From assembly GCF_050947875.1 (NCBI RefSeq), contig NC_134568.1:252783267-252847266 (forward strand): a stretch of 64,000 bases of DNA, read 5' to 3'. The notes below the pieces were generated by a model. That model had not been told where the DNA came from, ran no database searches, and saw only the letters and a list, made by a program, of their open reading frames with translations. Shown here in pieces: positions 21,922 to 33,132 of this stretch. The DNA is from Dermacentor variabilis. Taxonomy: Eukaryota > Arthropoda > Arachnida > Ixodida > Ixodidae. Made by a program: the position numbers and the translations under genes. Numbering within the stretch: the stretch's first letter is position 1; every line of letters starts with the position of its first letter.

Positions 21922-22264
21922 TCTCCGGCACTTTGGCGTAGTATTGAGTGAACCGGACACGGCCCGGAGCCGTCGCCGGTCGTACACGGTTTCGTCTGCT
22001 ATACGCACCTGTCGGGCTGGGACGACACGCTCAGGAGGGACGTCCTGCGGTTGCGGCCGGGCCTCCGATCTCCAGTGGTCTGACCAATCGACCGTAGGCA
22101 CCGCCGGCCGATCCGCCTCTTTCTCGTCCGAATGCTGGTCCTCCGCGTGCCGGTCCTCCGCATGCCGAAAAGTCCGTTCCGGGAGCGTCCCGTGGGCGAC
22201 TGCGGGAGGTGGCGGCAATGGCTGCGGCCTGGTTATCTCGGGCGCCCTTAGCTGCACGGTGTGG
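21922..22264 (-). CDS. MSP-domain gene, proline-rich linker exon
   Basis: The acceptor is CGTTCCTTCGCAG. The first base C completes CGC with the CG ending the 33596-33767 exon. The start HTVQLR is the expected last strand of the MSP fold, then comes a linker with PQPLPPPPA and the repeat HAEDRHAEDQH, ending TTPKCRR before a GTGAGT donor at 21921. An ATG at 22296 is open in the same frame, but it lies in the acceptor tract. The intron to the last exon is 371 bp. Confidence 0.68.
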
Positions 22265-23010
22265 CTGCGAAGGAACGCCGCAAGCGGAAGATGCACAATT
22301 CCTTAAGGCCTCATACACTGTCCTTCAACATAATGTGAATCACGAATAATTAAAATGAACGAGGCTGCGTCTTCGTATTTGCCATGTTTGTATGAAAATG
22401 ACGGGATACGACTCATCATATAGAAAGTTCTGACCAGGGGCGTATTCATAGGTCAGTCTAGGACGGTGGGGCGAGTACGTTTGATGAACCAGGTGTTTGG
22501 CCTCTGACCGTCACATTAAGCTTGAGTCAGATTAAGAAGCGAATGCATTTATTGTGTTGTGCGTGTAAAATTTTTATATTCTATCAAATACTGAATATGT
22601 TCCTACGGTATACGGGTAATCTATTTTTGAAGGGATATAATTAGAAGCATTATGAATCATTCAAATTTTCTAACGCTCTTGGAAAACCTTGAAGCCAAGC
22701 ATGTCCTCCAATGCATTGTAGATTGTTTCAAATAATAACTTGCATTGCGTGATCGCTGCAATACGTTTGCCCGAAGCGAAAGTATGCAGCAGTAAACTAT
22801 TTAAAGCTATCATTGTTTATACAAAGAAGAAAGATTACGACGAGAACAGCTGAATAATGATCAGGTTTTGACAAAATCCAAACAAATTTAAGTTATTCGA
22901 AAGAACGGCTCACGATTAAAAAGGACAGAGACAGTGCTATTACTGGTTGAAAATTGCAGCTTAGTATCTCCTTTTTTTTTCTGGTGCGGGAAGTATCGGG
23001 TAAAAAATAA
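22265..23010 (-). other. Intronic, no recognised element
   Basis: AT-rich sequence of the intron upstream of the linker exon. Nothing recognisable was seen. Confidence 0.4.
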
Positions 23011-23249
23011 TTAAATTCTGGGGTTTCCCGTGCCAAAACTACAATCTCATTACGAGACACACCATAGTGGCCGGGGACACAGGAATCATTTTGTCAACCT
23101 GGGGTTCTTGAACGTGCACCTACCCACACGAGCGTTCTATTTTTTTTTTTCATTTCGCCCCTTTCGAAATGCGACCGCCCCGGCCGCCATCGAACCCGCG
23201 ACCCTGAGCTTAGTAGCGCAACGCCATAGCCACTAAGCTACCACGGCGG
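23011..23249 (-). repeat. tRNA-derived SINE, full length (Ruka-like)
   Basis: On the minus strand: head ACCCGCCGTGGTAGCTTAGTGGC with B box GGGTTCGATGG, then the body ending GTTTTGGCACGGGAAACCCC. It lies in a host intron in the sense direction. Confidence 0.82.
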
Positions 23250-23429
23250 GTGAAACATTGGGTACTTCAGTGAGTGAAGTGGGAGGATGGGCGGAGTGTC
23301 GGCTGTTTGGAGCACTTTGTTGCTTTAATACATGCTCTTGAAATTCGAAGCATATCACGCGGTTATCTGGAGTCCTAACCTATTCTGGATGAAAACAACA
23401 ATCTCTCTAAAGCAGAAAAAAAAAAACAG

Positions 23430-25645
23430 ACAGACAGACTCAACTCAAGTGGATGTCACCCGTAATACTGGAAGCCATCAAAGAAAAAGATCTACTCTGG
23501 GCTCGATGAAGACGTGCTCCAAACTGCTCTGAACTACGACTGCAGTCTAAACATGAACGAAACAGAGTTAATGCCATGATCCGTGTGGCCAAGCGCAATC
23601 ACTTTAGGTCTCAGTTTAACGACGCACGTTTTAACAGCAAGAAAACATGGTCGTTGGTGAATACCCTGAAAGGAGTGAGCGCTGCTATTTATAATGATAC
23701 ATATTTCATATCTCATTTCCATAAAGATGGACAGAGCATTGCGAATGACTTTAACAAACTACTTTCTCTGGTCTCTGGTGCATCTCGTACCCCGCCCACC
23801 GACTGTCCTGTGCCTCCCAGTGCGGTGGAATCTGCTTTCCTTCCTGACATTGCCGAAAGTGATTTAAGGTGTATACTTTTCAGTCTTAAACGTAGTAAAT
23901 CTCCTGGTCATGACGGCCTCACTATTTCTGAACTGTGCAGAAATTTTGAAGCGATTAAGGGTGTCCTACTAGTTATGCTTAATAGTATCATTTCCAGAGG
24001 TATAATACCGACTTCAATGAAAACTGCTAAAGTTATACCTTTGTATAAGGGTGGCTCCAGAAACATGATGAGTAATTATCGACCTATCTCTATTCTGCCA
24101 TGCATTGGCCAAATTTTTGAAAAGCATCTATTACTTACCATGACGAAGTTTTTGAATACACACAATGTTGTATCACCTTGTCAGTATGGCTTCATACCAG
24201 GAAAAGGAACAACAGATCTTCTTGAAGAATTCTCTGATGTAATAAATTCAGCTTTTGATAAGAATCAAGTCGTATGCTCTCTTTTTCTTGACGTAAGCAA
24301 GGCCTTCGATAGCATCTGCCACGTTCTTCTGCTTGATAAACTTTCTACATTGGGATTTCGAGGTTCGTTTCTACACTTACTTACTAACTTTTTACAAGAT
24401 AGGCGCCAATATGTGCCGATTTCAAGATTCCACAGCGATTTCACGGCAATTACTTCCGGAGTCCCGCAAGGTTCTATATTGAGTCCTTTGTTATTCAATC
24501 TATACGTTAATGATCTTGCTAACAATGTGCCTGTTTCATTGTTCCAGTATGCTGACGAAACCGTCATTGTTGCGTGCGCAAAGAAATACACTGATGCTGT
24601 TACAGCATTACAGATGGCAGCTATTAAAGCCATGGACTGGTTTAAGTCTAACCTTATCGATGTTAATACTTCTAAAACGCAACTTATATGTTTTCATAAC
24701 CCTTTAAAAAATGGAGTTGAGTCATCCTGTTTATTTGCACACTTCCTCCTGTTCTCATTGTAACTGTGTACCAGTAAAATATGCGCATTCGGTCAAATAT
24801 CTTGGCCTGATCTTCGACAGTGATCTGTCTTGGAACTCGCACCTTTCTTTTGTTTGTCAAAGACTTCGCGCTGTATCTTGTGTCCTGTATAATATTAGAT
24901 ATTTTATGCCTTTTTCTGTCCGTAAATGTGTTACACACGCTCTAGCCTATAGTGTACTTAGATACGGAATCACTGTTTACGGTCACTGCACGGTTCGCTG
25001 GCAGCGCAGGGTGAATTCGCTTCTACGTTTACTTTTAAAGAATATTGCCTACGACCTGCCCATTGGTAATAACATTGATATTTTTAGAAGATTAAAGCTT
25101 CCAAATTTTAACGCTTTATTAACAGAAACTATTGTGCTCAAACATTTCTGGTACAGTCAGTTCACCATTCCATATGTTCCTGCACGTGATTTAAGACCAA
25201 AATACCGTTACTGCATTCCTCGCTCCTCAACCCGATACGGAAAGCGCACACGTCAATACTACGTACCTGCCTGTTTCAATAGTATGCCACCTAGTGTATT
25301 CCGCATGAGAACAAAATACACCCTGAAAAAAATTTTGCGGTATGTCTCCGCATTACTTCCTGCCCCATAATGATTTACTCGAGTGTTACTGTCTTAATTT
25401 CGCATTACTGTCATCATTTTGCTGTTGTAATAGTTATGTTTCTATATCTGTCTCTCTGAGTTGTTAAATTTTTCTTTTTGTTTTGTTTTGTTTGTTTGTC
25501 GAGTTCGTTGCAACATCTCTATTTTCCTTTGTTTTGCTGTCTGCCAGGCGCTGCCACTCAAGCCCTTGGTGAGGCTTTGGTAGGCCTGATTTTGGTGTAC
25601 GAAAATTGACATGAATAAAAGTACTATCTATCTAAAAAAAAAAAA
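23430..25645 (+). mobile_element. 5'-truncated CR1/Jockey-type LINE
   Basis: Coding sequence for the C-terminal part of a LINE ORF2 is followed by a 270-bp 3' UTR ending in ATGAATAAAA, TCTATCTA repeats and A12 at 25634-25645. The endonuclease part is missing. The insertion is antisense to the host gene. Confidence 0.85.
23576..25370 (+). pseudogene. LINE reverse transcriptase, frameshifted
   Basis: Frame one (23576-24715) carries RT motifs SPGHDGLT, NYRPISILP, LFLDVSKAFDSI, SGVPQGSILSPLLF and the catalytic box as YADE. The second catalytic aspartate is replaced by glutamate, so the enzyme is presumably dead. A frameshift near 24711-24763 leads to the second frame (to 25370), which starts with KYLGLIFD. 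Codons before 23576, from about 23446, also match the family but in broken frames. No RNase H domain is present. Confidence 0.85.
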
Positions 25646-26104
25646 GTTGACATCTACGTGAAGCGAAGCGTTCTTGGTGTGAGTGGCTCATGAACCATGA
25701 GTGTGATTTAAAAATGTGCAAATGCCGTGTAGCTGGACAGAACCAAGGTAATGAAATTTGCCGTCGCTTGGAGATACTGAGATGATTTTTTTGCATTGCG
25801 CCTAATTATATATTATAGTCTTAATTAATTAATCAACTTGTCAAATATTACAATTAGACGAAAAATGTCAATGAGAAAATTGCATAGCAACATGAAAAAC
25901 TCCCGATACAGCTTTCTGTTGCTCAATGCGTGCTACATGAATGTATTTTTCCGAGCGTGAAAGAAGCCCGCGAACAGGCACTTTATTGTCTTGATGCACT
26001 CGTAGTGTTTCGGATGCGTCGGTTTCATCTGTAGTGCAGGCGTGGATCGAAACGCGCCAAAAGCCTCAACGCGTTGTCTTGCCGGCGAGAAAGGGTGTTC
26101 CATG
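25646..26104. other. Intronic, no recognised element
   Basis: AT-rich. No domain or repeat recognised. Confidence 0.4.
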
Positions 26105-26192
26105 GCGCTCGTCAACGCGTGCGTCCTTGGCTTGACGGTTTCAATGTCAAGCTTGTGTGCTGCAGATCCTGTGTTCGAATTCTGCCGTTGGA
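26105..26192 (+). repeat. tRNA-like SINE head of a second family
   Basis: The string ending CAGATCCTGTGTTCGAATTC has a good Pol III B box (GTTCGAATTC). The 5' part, CTCGTCAACGCGTGCGTCC, differs from the Ruka-like heads. An AT-rich tail follows. Confidence 0.45.
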
Positions 26193-26824
26193 CAATTTTA
26201 TTAATGCTTATTCAAATACAACACCGTATTTTGTTGAGTATGATGCGCTTGCAAGGTCACAATGCCGTTTGAAGCCAAGAGGACGAAGTTTCGGTAAAAG
26301 CGTTGTACTAACCATCATTCCCATGGACGAAGGGAAAACTGATCGAGGAGAGGCCTATCCAGGTCCGCGCGCTATAGTGTGGAGGTAGTCACGTGGTATT
26401 TTTCGCTGTAGCGGCCATGTTGTCACGGCACAATGGTGGTTTTGTTATGGAGGTGTGCGTCATGTGTGTGCTACTCCGTATAGGTCTTGTACCGCGGCAA
26501 GGGCGTCGTGTGTACAGGACTGCGTTAGTCTCCGTGTTTTGTTCCGCTGGGTTGTGGCCTGATGGGATTGGAAGAAGCAAGAAGCGCGAAACGAGCGCTC
26601 ATGCAACCCCTGGGAATGCAACGTTCTGGGAATACATTTGCCATCTTCGGTGGATTCATGCTAACGTGTCACCATAGGCTGAAACCGCTGTGCTTCAGAA
26701 ATATTGACGCTCACTGAAGTATCCTTACGTGATCTGAAATGCGAAAGCATAATGACTTCTCTAATTAATTGGTTACGTCCACGATACGTGACGTCATGCA
26801 TTGTCACGTGTCCTTCACAACTCT

Positions 26825-26960
26825 ACCCTAATCCACTTTGCTCTGATTTGTACCAACCTTAATCCACTTTAATTCACCTTCATTCACTTCACTCCAATTC
26901 ACTTCATTTGACTTTAATTCACATTAATTACCCATAATTACTACTAATTAATGTTGTTAT
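26825..26960. repeat. Degenerate TTAATTCACTT-type tandem repeat
   Basis: Imperfect 11-13-base units such as TTAATCCACTT and CAATTCACTTC are repeated about ten times. No gene. Confidence 0.6.
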
Positions 26961-27095
26961 ACCATTTACCATCTTCTGTGTTACTACTGACGTCATACGA
27001 GACGCTGAGGCATCACATTGATTTTTTGTACCACTCGCTGCAGACAACGCCGGCTTTTCTGCCTCATGGGAATAATGGTTTCGCATTAACATGTA

Positions 27096-27308
27096 CACCC
27101 GCGAGCAAAAGTATATAAACCAGGGATTGCGCGATAAAGCCTATTCTCTTATCTGCCTGTGAATGCAAGTTGAAATTGAGGACTGCAGTCCAAACTTGGC
27201 ATTGCTGACTTTCCAGTGTACTCGTCAATTTCAGTTTATGCACGTTAACTGCACACAAATTCAGTTTTTTCGGTGACTCTGCGGTCCGTAAATTTTTGCT
27301 CACGGGTG
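27096..27308. mobile_element. 213-bp MITE with TA target duplication
   Basis: Terminal inverted repeats CACCCGCGAGCAAAA and CACCCGTGAGCAAAA (14 of 15 match) are flanked on both sides by TA. This is the hallmark of Tc1/mariner-type non-autonomous elements. No coding capacity. Confidence 0.75.
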
Positions 27309-27795
27309 TACGATAAACGCCCTGCCGGTCAGTCACAGCTGTGCAGTGTTCCTGCTTAGGACAGCGGACGATGCATTTAGGGCACGCAAAAATGCCACGT
27401 GGAAGGATGGGAAAGAAGCGGCTGCTGTGAGTATAATTAAGGGACGAACCCTCCTTACCACAGATATCTGTGCGCTCGAGGGGCTCAGGGAAATGAAAGT
27501 TGGCGGATGCGGCGCAAGAGTGAACGAGGCTCGACAGAAGAACGTACGCAACGAGTCTCTTGTTCATCTAGAATGCAGTGTCATCATTCTTTATCGATGA
27601 TAGGTAATCCGACCCGAATAGACGCTGCCATAATTTATGACGTCACTAGGTGCTGGCGCGGAAATATCAAGGTGGCGTCGCCACTTAAGTCTTGCTTTGC
27701 CGTCTTTCCTGCATTGCCAAGCGTCCTTGCATGGTAAGGGTTACCTTTTTTGTTATTGCAAAACCGCAATTTACTAATACAGTTTACCATGATAT

Positions 27796-27807
27796 TCATT
27801 TTTAGTG
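27796..27807 (+). repeat. 12-bp target site duplication (left)
   Basis: TCATTTTTAGTG is repeated exactly at 33121-33132 and brackets the full-length LINE. It fixes both element boundaries. Confidence 0.9.
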
Positions 27808-27927
27808 GGAAGAAGAAGAAGTGATCATAGCGAGCAGCTTCAGCTTCGAGCTCTCTGCATTTTCTATTTTATTTTCTGTGATCTCTGCAATCAGTGACAA
27901 GAAAACTGGGGGACGTCGTCCTCTGCA

Positions 27928-29271
27928 ATGGGGGACCCAAACCCCGCCCAGCAGTTTTGTCCTGAACGGCCAGTTCATTATGCCGGTGACGTGAGTGACC
28001 GCTTCGACCCCAGCATGGTCCCGATTGAGTCATCTAATGGCTCCTCTACTGATGAGATGGGCTCGGACAGCGATTTTACCGTGGTGTCAAGCCGACGCCT
28101 GAAGAGAAAGATACGAAGAACATCACCGACCAGTCGCCAGGCGACGAAAAAGGCAAGTGGCAAGCAATCATACACTATTGCATATGTACCAACAACGACA
28201 ACAGACAACCTCAACTCACTGAACAGGCAGAGCCTGTCGGAATATTTTGAACGAACTGCCCATGGTCACGTAGAAGAAATACGTATAAACGCTCGAAAGA
28301 ACATCCTCTCGGTGGAAGTCAATACACCGACCATACTGGAGACACTGAAAAACATCACTCAGTTGGGAAGCATCCCTGTTCGCGCATTCCCCACATACGG
28401 CAAGGAAGCGACGACAGGCGTCATCTACGATGTGGACATTGACATTACAGACACTGACCTGGCCAAACTACTATCATCGTCAGCTCCTGTGCTCAGCTTT
28501 CACCGTTTTGGACGTTCCCGATGTGTGAAATTAGTGTTCCAATCGGAAACTTTGCCAACACACGTCAAGGTTGGATATGTGAGGCATCCGGTACGTCCTT
28601 ACGTGCCGAGGCTTTTACAGTGTCACAGGTGCATGAAACTTGGGCATGTCAGCGCAGTTTGCAAGGGTGCAATAACATGCAAACGATGTGGTGGACCTCA
28701 CGGAGACAGCAATTGCAACGTTGCTGCGAAATGTCCAAATTGTTCTGGTGCTCATGACGCAACGTCAAAAGAGTGCCCAAAGATCAGGAAGGAAATGGGT
28801 ATTCTGAAGAAGATGGGTAGAGATCGTTCCACGCACAGGGAAGCGGCAAGGGCTATCCGCCACCGCAGACGTCGTTCGCGAAACCGACATCAACGGGATC
28901 GCAGCCCTCCTCGCGTTGGAGGGACGACAGCTCAAGTGCAACATCCACCCCCTCTTCGTCTCAGGAATGAAGAAGCACGTGCCTCAAAGCCTTTGTATGC
29001 CGCGAAAGTGCAAGGCGACCCATCATCGGCACTAGCCACATCGGAGACTCAGTGGCCCTCGTTACCGTCAAGGTCTGTGGGAACGCCCTTATGCACCGCT
29101 CCTACACGTACTGAAGAAAACGAAAAGATGGATGACATTGACGTCACGAGTATGGTGAAAAATTTGATGGGCTCCATGCGCAGGATTCTTTCCGGCCTAA
29201 ATACCCCGGCTGCCAAGGCTGCCGTGCAGCTACTTGAAGTCTTGGAACCACTGCTAGTGGTTCTTCACTAA
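27928..29271 (+). CDS. LINE ORF1 protein (gag-like, three CCHC knuckles)
   Basis: 447 residues. The N-terminal third is Ser/acidic-rich, with a basic KRKIRRTSPTSRQATKK segment. An RRM-like middle region follows. Three zinc knuckles then lie in tandem (about residues 232-285): CHRCMKLGHVSAVC, CKRCGGPHGDSNC, CPNCSGAHDATSKEC. An Arg-rich tract comes after (HRRRRSRNRHQRDR). It is the RNA-binding nucleocapsid-like protein of I/Jockey-superfamily LINEs. It starts at ATG 27928 and ends six bases before ORF2. Confidence 0.88.
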   Translation: MGDPNPAQQFCPERPVHYAGDVSDRFDPSMVPIESSNGSSTDEMGSDSDFTVVSSRRLKRKIRRTSPTSRQATKKASGKQSYTIAYVPTTTTDNLNSLNRQSLSEYFERTAHGHVEEIRINARKNILSVEVNTPTILETLKNITQLGSIPVRAFPTYGKEATTGVIYDVDIDITDTDLAKLLSSSAPVLSFHRFGRSRCVKLVFQSETLPTHVKVGYVRHPVRPYVPRLLQCHRCMKLGHVSAVCKGAITCKRCGGPHGDSNCNVAAKCPNCSGAHDATSKECPKIRKEMGILKKMGRDRSTHREAARAIRHRRRRSRNRHQRDRSPPRVGGTTAQVQHPPPLRLRNEEARASKPLYAAKVQGDPSSALATSETQWPSLPSRSVGTPLCTAPTRTEENEKMDDIDVTSMVKNLMGSMRRILSGLNTPAAKAAVQLLEVLEPLLVVLH

Positions 29272-29277
29272 GCAAGT

Positions 29278-32200
29278 ATGGCGTTAATGTTTGAAGAACG
29301 GATGCGTCAATCGTTTGTTATGCAATGGAATGCTCGCGGTCTGCGTGGTCGTTTGTCGGATTTCCGACAGCGGATATTTAAATACCAATTTCCAGTTATT
29401 GTTATCTGTGAACCTAATATGGATTCTTCTTTCCGTATTTCTGGTTATGTCCAGATGTGGTCTCGTAACGACCAAACCTCGAGCAAAGTATTAGTTTGTA
29501 TACGTCACGACCTGGTGTATTTCAGACATGACGTCCCATCGCATACTACTAATGATTACGTATGCCTCACCATAAAATACAGATGTCGCACGGTTACAGT
29601 GATTGGAGGATATATCCACCCAAGAGCGAGGATCGATTGCTCGCACCTGATGTCTCTGCTGCAAGCATCGCAAGGCCCTCATATTGTGATTGGTGACTTT
29701 AACGCGCACCATCCCCTGTGGGGTAGCACTTCGATGAATTCTCGTGGCAAATATTTGGCTGACTTTATGTGTAGTCGGGGACTAAATGTGCTCAATGACG
29801 GGTCTCCTACATTTATTCGTGGCACGTCCTACAGCAGTTGTCTTGACCTAACGTTTGTATCAAGGAGCCTTCTGTCTTCAGCATCCTGGTCGACGGATCT
29901 AGAGACTCATGGTAGCGACCACCTCCCCACTTACGTTCACTTTAGCTGGTTTCGCCGTTCAGCCTCACGTTGCATTCGTCAAACAGACTGGATTGCATTT
30001 AAGACCTCTGTCGACACCGCCTGTCAGAGTATGACATCTCCATCCGAAATAGAGGACATCATTGCCTCTACCCTGCGGGACAAAACTAGAGAAGTCAGCA
30101 TACCGAGGCACAGGTCATCGGTCGACATACAATATGAGGCCCTTCGTGCGATCCGTCGCCGCGCAGAACGGCGATACAGAAGAACAAAGTCACCGTCCGA
30201 TCTTTCGAGCAGTCGCCGAGCTCAACGACATGTTCTTCGACATCTGGAGAGGCTTGACAGACAGCGTTGGAGGGCTTTCTGTGGATCCCTAGATCCAAGA
30301 CAGCCTCTATCTAAGATATGGCGGGTCATACGAAGTCTCCAGGCAACTCCACAACAAAGACACCCATTCCATGCGGTGGCTCTACATCAACGCCGGACCG
30401 AATTGGAGGTAGCAGAGGACTACTGTAAACTGATTGTGGACGCATCTAATGCAGTGACTTCATCCCTTGTCACCATCGCACCCCCGTCACCTGATGAGCG
30501 GCTCGAAGTACCGTTTACGATGCAAGAGCTTGACGCTGCGCTTTCAGTTTCTCGACGCTCCTCGGCACCAGGACCAGACGGAATCACGTACGCTGCACTC
30601 TGCCATCTTGGCACCGAATCACGACGTCTTCTCCTATCTTTTTATAATACGACGTGGGAGAAAGGAAATGTTCCAGATGGTTGGAAATGCAGTCGCGTTG
30701 TAGCGCTGCTTAAACCGGGAAAGTGCCCCAACGAGCTTTCCTCCTACAGACCGATCGCCTTAGCCAGTTGCGTCGGCAAAGTAATGGAAAGAATGGTTTT
30801 GTCAAGACTGGAATGGTTTCTAGAGAGAAATAATTGCTTTCCTGATTTTATGCACGGATTTAGAAGAGGCCGTTCTTCGATTGACGGAGTTATCGACTTG
30901 GTCTCCACTGTTGAACAGGAAAGAAGTCGACGTCGGTTAGTTGGAGCTGTCTTTCTGGATATTAAGGGTGCATACGACAATGTACTACATTATGCAATCC
31001 TTGATGCACTGGAAGATTTAGACATCGGTGGCCGACTATATACATGGATTGTTAGCTACCTCAGTGGCCGCACGGTGTATATGTCGACAAGTGATGGCGA
31101 CACCGGACAGTACCATATACATCGAGGTGTTCCACAAGGGGGAGTTCTCAGTCCAACTCTTTTCAATGTTGCATTGATTGGCCTTGCATCCGAACTTCCT
31201 AGCACGGTAAAGATTAGCACATATGCCGACGACATATGCATATGGGCATCTGGAGCCACCCGTCCCCAAATGCGTGCTAGGCTTCAACGTGCAGTGACAA
31301 TCACAGCTAAGTATCTTCGGCGTCAAGGCCTCCGACTCTCAACTGAAAAATGTTCTGTGATTACGTTCACGCGAAAACGAATGACCAGGTATCCGATCAT
31401 TGTTGACGGCGTAGCGATACCTACGGTTACACACCACAGATTCCTTGGCTTAGTCATAGACCGGGGATTATCTTGGTCAAGACACGTCGCCGCACTGAAG
31501 TCAAAGCTGAAGACTTTTGTTCACGTCCTTCGCGTCGTGGCAGCAACAAGATGGGGCCCCTCGGAGTCGTCATTACTCCAGTTGTACCGAGCCCTATTCG
31601 TAGGGTATATACGGTACAGCATGCCGGCGCTCTCAAGCATGGGACTTAGTTGTGTGCGCGCGCTCGAGAGCATTCAAGCTCAGGCATTGCGCACATGTTT
31701 GGGCCTCCCACGATGCACGTCAACCAATGGAACAATAGCGGAAGCTCGTGCTTGTCCTATTCGGGTGTACTTGCTCTGCGAGCCTCTTCGAATGTACCTC
31801 CGCGTGTTGACCCGACACAGGCACCATCCTCTGTCATCGCTCCCTACCACACACCCAGGTTCCAGCTTTTCAATGACTATATCGCGGCATCAGAGTGTTT
31901 TGCCGTCGAGATTCTCTCCCGCCTGTATTCCGAGAACACCCCCGTGGGTTCTGCCTAAACCTGTCGTTACATTGCAGATCCCTGGAATTACTAAAAAGTC
32001 TTTCGTTGCATCTATTGGCCTCAGGCAACTCACCTTGTTGCACATTTCTACAGAGTACGGAGATACTGTACATGTGTATACCGATGGCTCTGTCACACCA
32101 TATGCCTCCACTGCAGCCTTCGTCATTCCACATATGATCATCGCTCGCCGGTTTAAACTAGACCATAGCTCAACATCAACTGCCGCAGAACTTGTTGCTA

Positions 32201-32970
32201 TCCGGGAAGCACTTCGATTTCTCTCCGAGGAGCGTCCTCACGCATGGACGATATTCTGCGATTGCAAGCCAGCTCTGCAAACGATTGACTGTGTCCTCAG
32301 ACGGGGCCCGTATCATTCTATGGCTATAGAAATTACAGAGTATCTCGACCACGCAACTAGAAATGGCCACAATGTCACCTTTCAGTGGATACCGTCACAC
32401 TGTGGCGTGATAGGGAACGAACAGGCAGACGCTGAAGCAAAAACTGCTTTAGATAATGCTTGTGAAGTACGCATTCCGTTCTCACGAACAGACACAAACG
32501 CCCTACTTCGTCGCGTAAACCACAACTCTACGTTGGAACACTGGGCCCAACCTGATCGCCGACACAAGCGATTACACAAATGGGACCAAGAAATGCGATT
32601 TCGTATGCCTCAAAAGTTCAATAGAAACCACACGAGCATGGTGCACCGGATTCGCCTTGGTGTCGCATTCACCAACCGTTATAGAAATATGATAGGTGCC
32701 AGTGATACTAGCCCAAACTGTGAATGCTGTGAGGTGCCAGAAACACTTGAACATATATTTTGCGTGTGTCCCGCGTACGCGCAAGAACGACAGCAACTTG
32801 TCTCTTCCATAGCAAACATCCATGAGAGACCGCTATCGGACGAGTTTCTTTTAGGTCCTTGGCCTAATGCAACCAGCGCAGCCCTGGTCACAAGAGCCGC
32901 TGTAGCTTTTCTCCAAGCCTCCAAGCCACTGGGCTGGACGCACGCCTTTAGAGATACCACAACTCTGTGA
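29278..32970 (+). CDS. LINE ORF2: endonuclease, reverse transcriptase, RNase H, zinc finger
   Basis: 1230 uninterrupted residues. Residues 15-225 are an APE-type endonuclease (QWNARGLRGR, CEPN, GDFNAHHPLWGS, SDHLPTYV). The RT has SAPGPDGIT, SSYRPIALAS, VFLDIKGAYDNVL, GVPQGGVLSPTLF and the YADD box (TYADDICIW). RNase H follows with YTDGS, STAAELVAI, CDCKPAL and WIPSHCGVIGNEQADAEA. A C-terminal CCHC-like finger (CECCEVPETLEHIFCVC) ends the protein. RNase H in the ORF points to the I/R1 group. All catalytic acids are present. It would nick the target and prime reverse transcription of its own RNA. Confidence 0.93.
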   Translation: MALMFEERMRQSFVMQWNARGLRGRLSDFRQRIFKYQFPVIVICEPNMDSSFRISGYVQMWSRNDQTSSKVLVCIRHDLVYFRHDVPSHTTNDYVCLTIKYRCRTVTVIGGYIHPRARIDCSHLMSLLQASQGPHIVIGDFNAHHPLWGSTSMNSRGKYLADFMCSRGLNVLNDGSPTFIRGTSYSSCLDLTFVSRSLLSSASWSTDLETHGSDHLPTYVHFSWFRRSASRCIRQTDWIAFKTSVDTACQSMTSPSEIEDIIASTLRDKTREVSIPRHRSSVDIQYEALRAIRRRAERRYRRTKSPSDLSSSRRAQRHVLRHLERLDRQRWRAFCGSLDPRQPLSKIWRVIRSLQATPQQRHPFHAVALHQRRTELEVAEDYCKLIVDASNAVTSSLVTIAPPSPDERLEVPFTMQELDAALSVSRRSSAPGPDGITYAALCHLGTESRRLLLSFYNTTWEKGNVPDGWKCSRVVALLKPGKCPNELSSYRPIALASCVGKVMERMVLSRLEWFLERNNCFPDFMHGFRRGRSSIDGVIDLVSTVEQERSRRRLVGAVFLDIKGAYDNVLHYAILDALEDLDIGGRLYTWIVSYLSGRTVYMSTSDGDTGQYHIHRGVPQGGVLSPTLFNVALIGLASELPSTVKISTYADDICIWASGATRPQMRARLQRAVTITAKYLRRQGLRLSTEKCSVITFTRKRMTRYPIIVDGVAIPTVTHHRFLGLVIDRGLSWSRHVAALKSKLKTFVHVLRVVAATRWGPSESSLLQLYRALFVGYIRYSMPALSSMGLSCVRALESIQAQALRTCLGLPRCTSTNGTIAEARACPIRVYLLCEPLRMYLRVLTRHRHHPLSSLPTTHPGSSFSMTISRHQSVLPSRFSPACIPRTPPWVLPKPVVTLQIPGITKKSFVASIGLRQLTLLHISTEYGDTVHVYTDGSVTPYASTAAFVIPHMIIARRFKLDHSSTSTAAELVAIREALRFLSEERPHAWTIFCDCKPALQTIDCVLRRGPYHSMAIEITEYLDHATRNGHNVTFQWIPSHCGVIGNEQADAEAKTALDNACEVRIPFSRTDTNALLRRVNHNSTLEHWAQPDRRHKRLHKWDQEMRFRMPQKFNRNHTSMVHRIRLGVAFTNRYRNMIGASDTSPNCECCEVPETLEHIFCVCPAYAQERQQLVSSIANIHERPLSDEFLLGPWPNATSAALVTRAAVAFLQASKPLGWTHAFRDTTTL

Positions 32971-33132
32971 ATTTGTATATACGCATCTCTTCCTTATACC
33001 ATCATCATTCATCAGCCCTTTCCCTCCCCGTCCCTTTTCCCCAGAGTAGAGTAGCAGGCCAGAGCAAGTTATAGCTCAGGCCGACCTCTCTGCCTTTCTG
33101 TAAATAAATTTCTCTCTCTCTCATTTTTAGTG

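Larger units (their letters stand above)
27808..33120 (+). mobile_element. Full-length, intact I/R1-type LINE with RNase H
   Basis: The 5313-bp element has a 120-bp 5' leader, two uninterrupted ORFs separated by six bases, a 150-bp 3' UTR and a (TC)n end. It is bracketed by an exact 12-bp duplication. All catalytic motifs checked are present. It is inserted antisense in the host intron between the 33596-33767 and 21922-22264 exons. Intact frames and a clean duplication indicate a young, possibly mobile copy. Confidence 0.92.
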
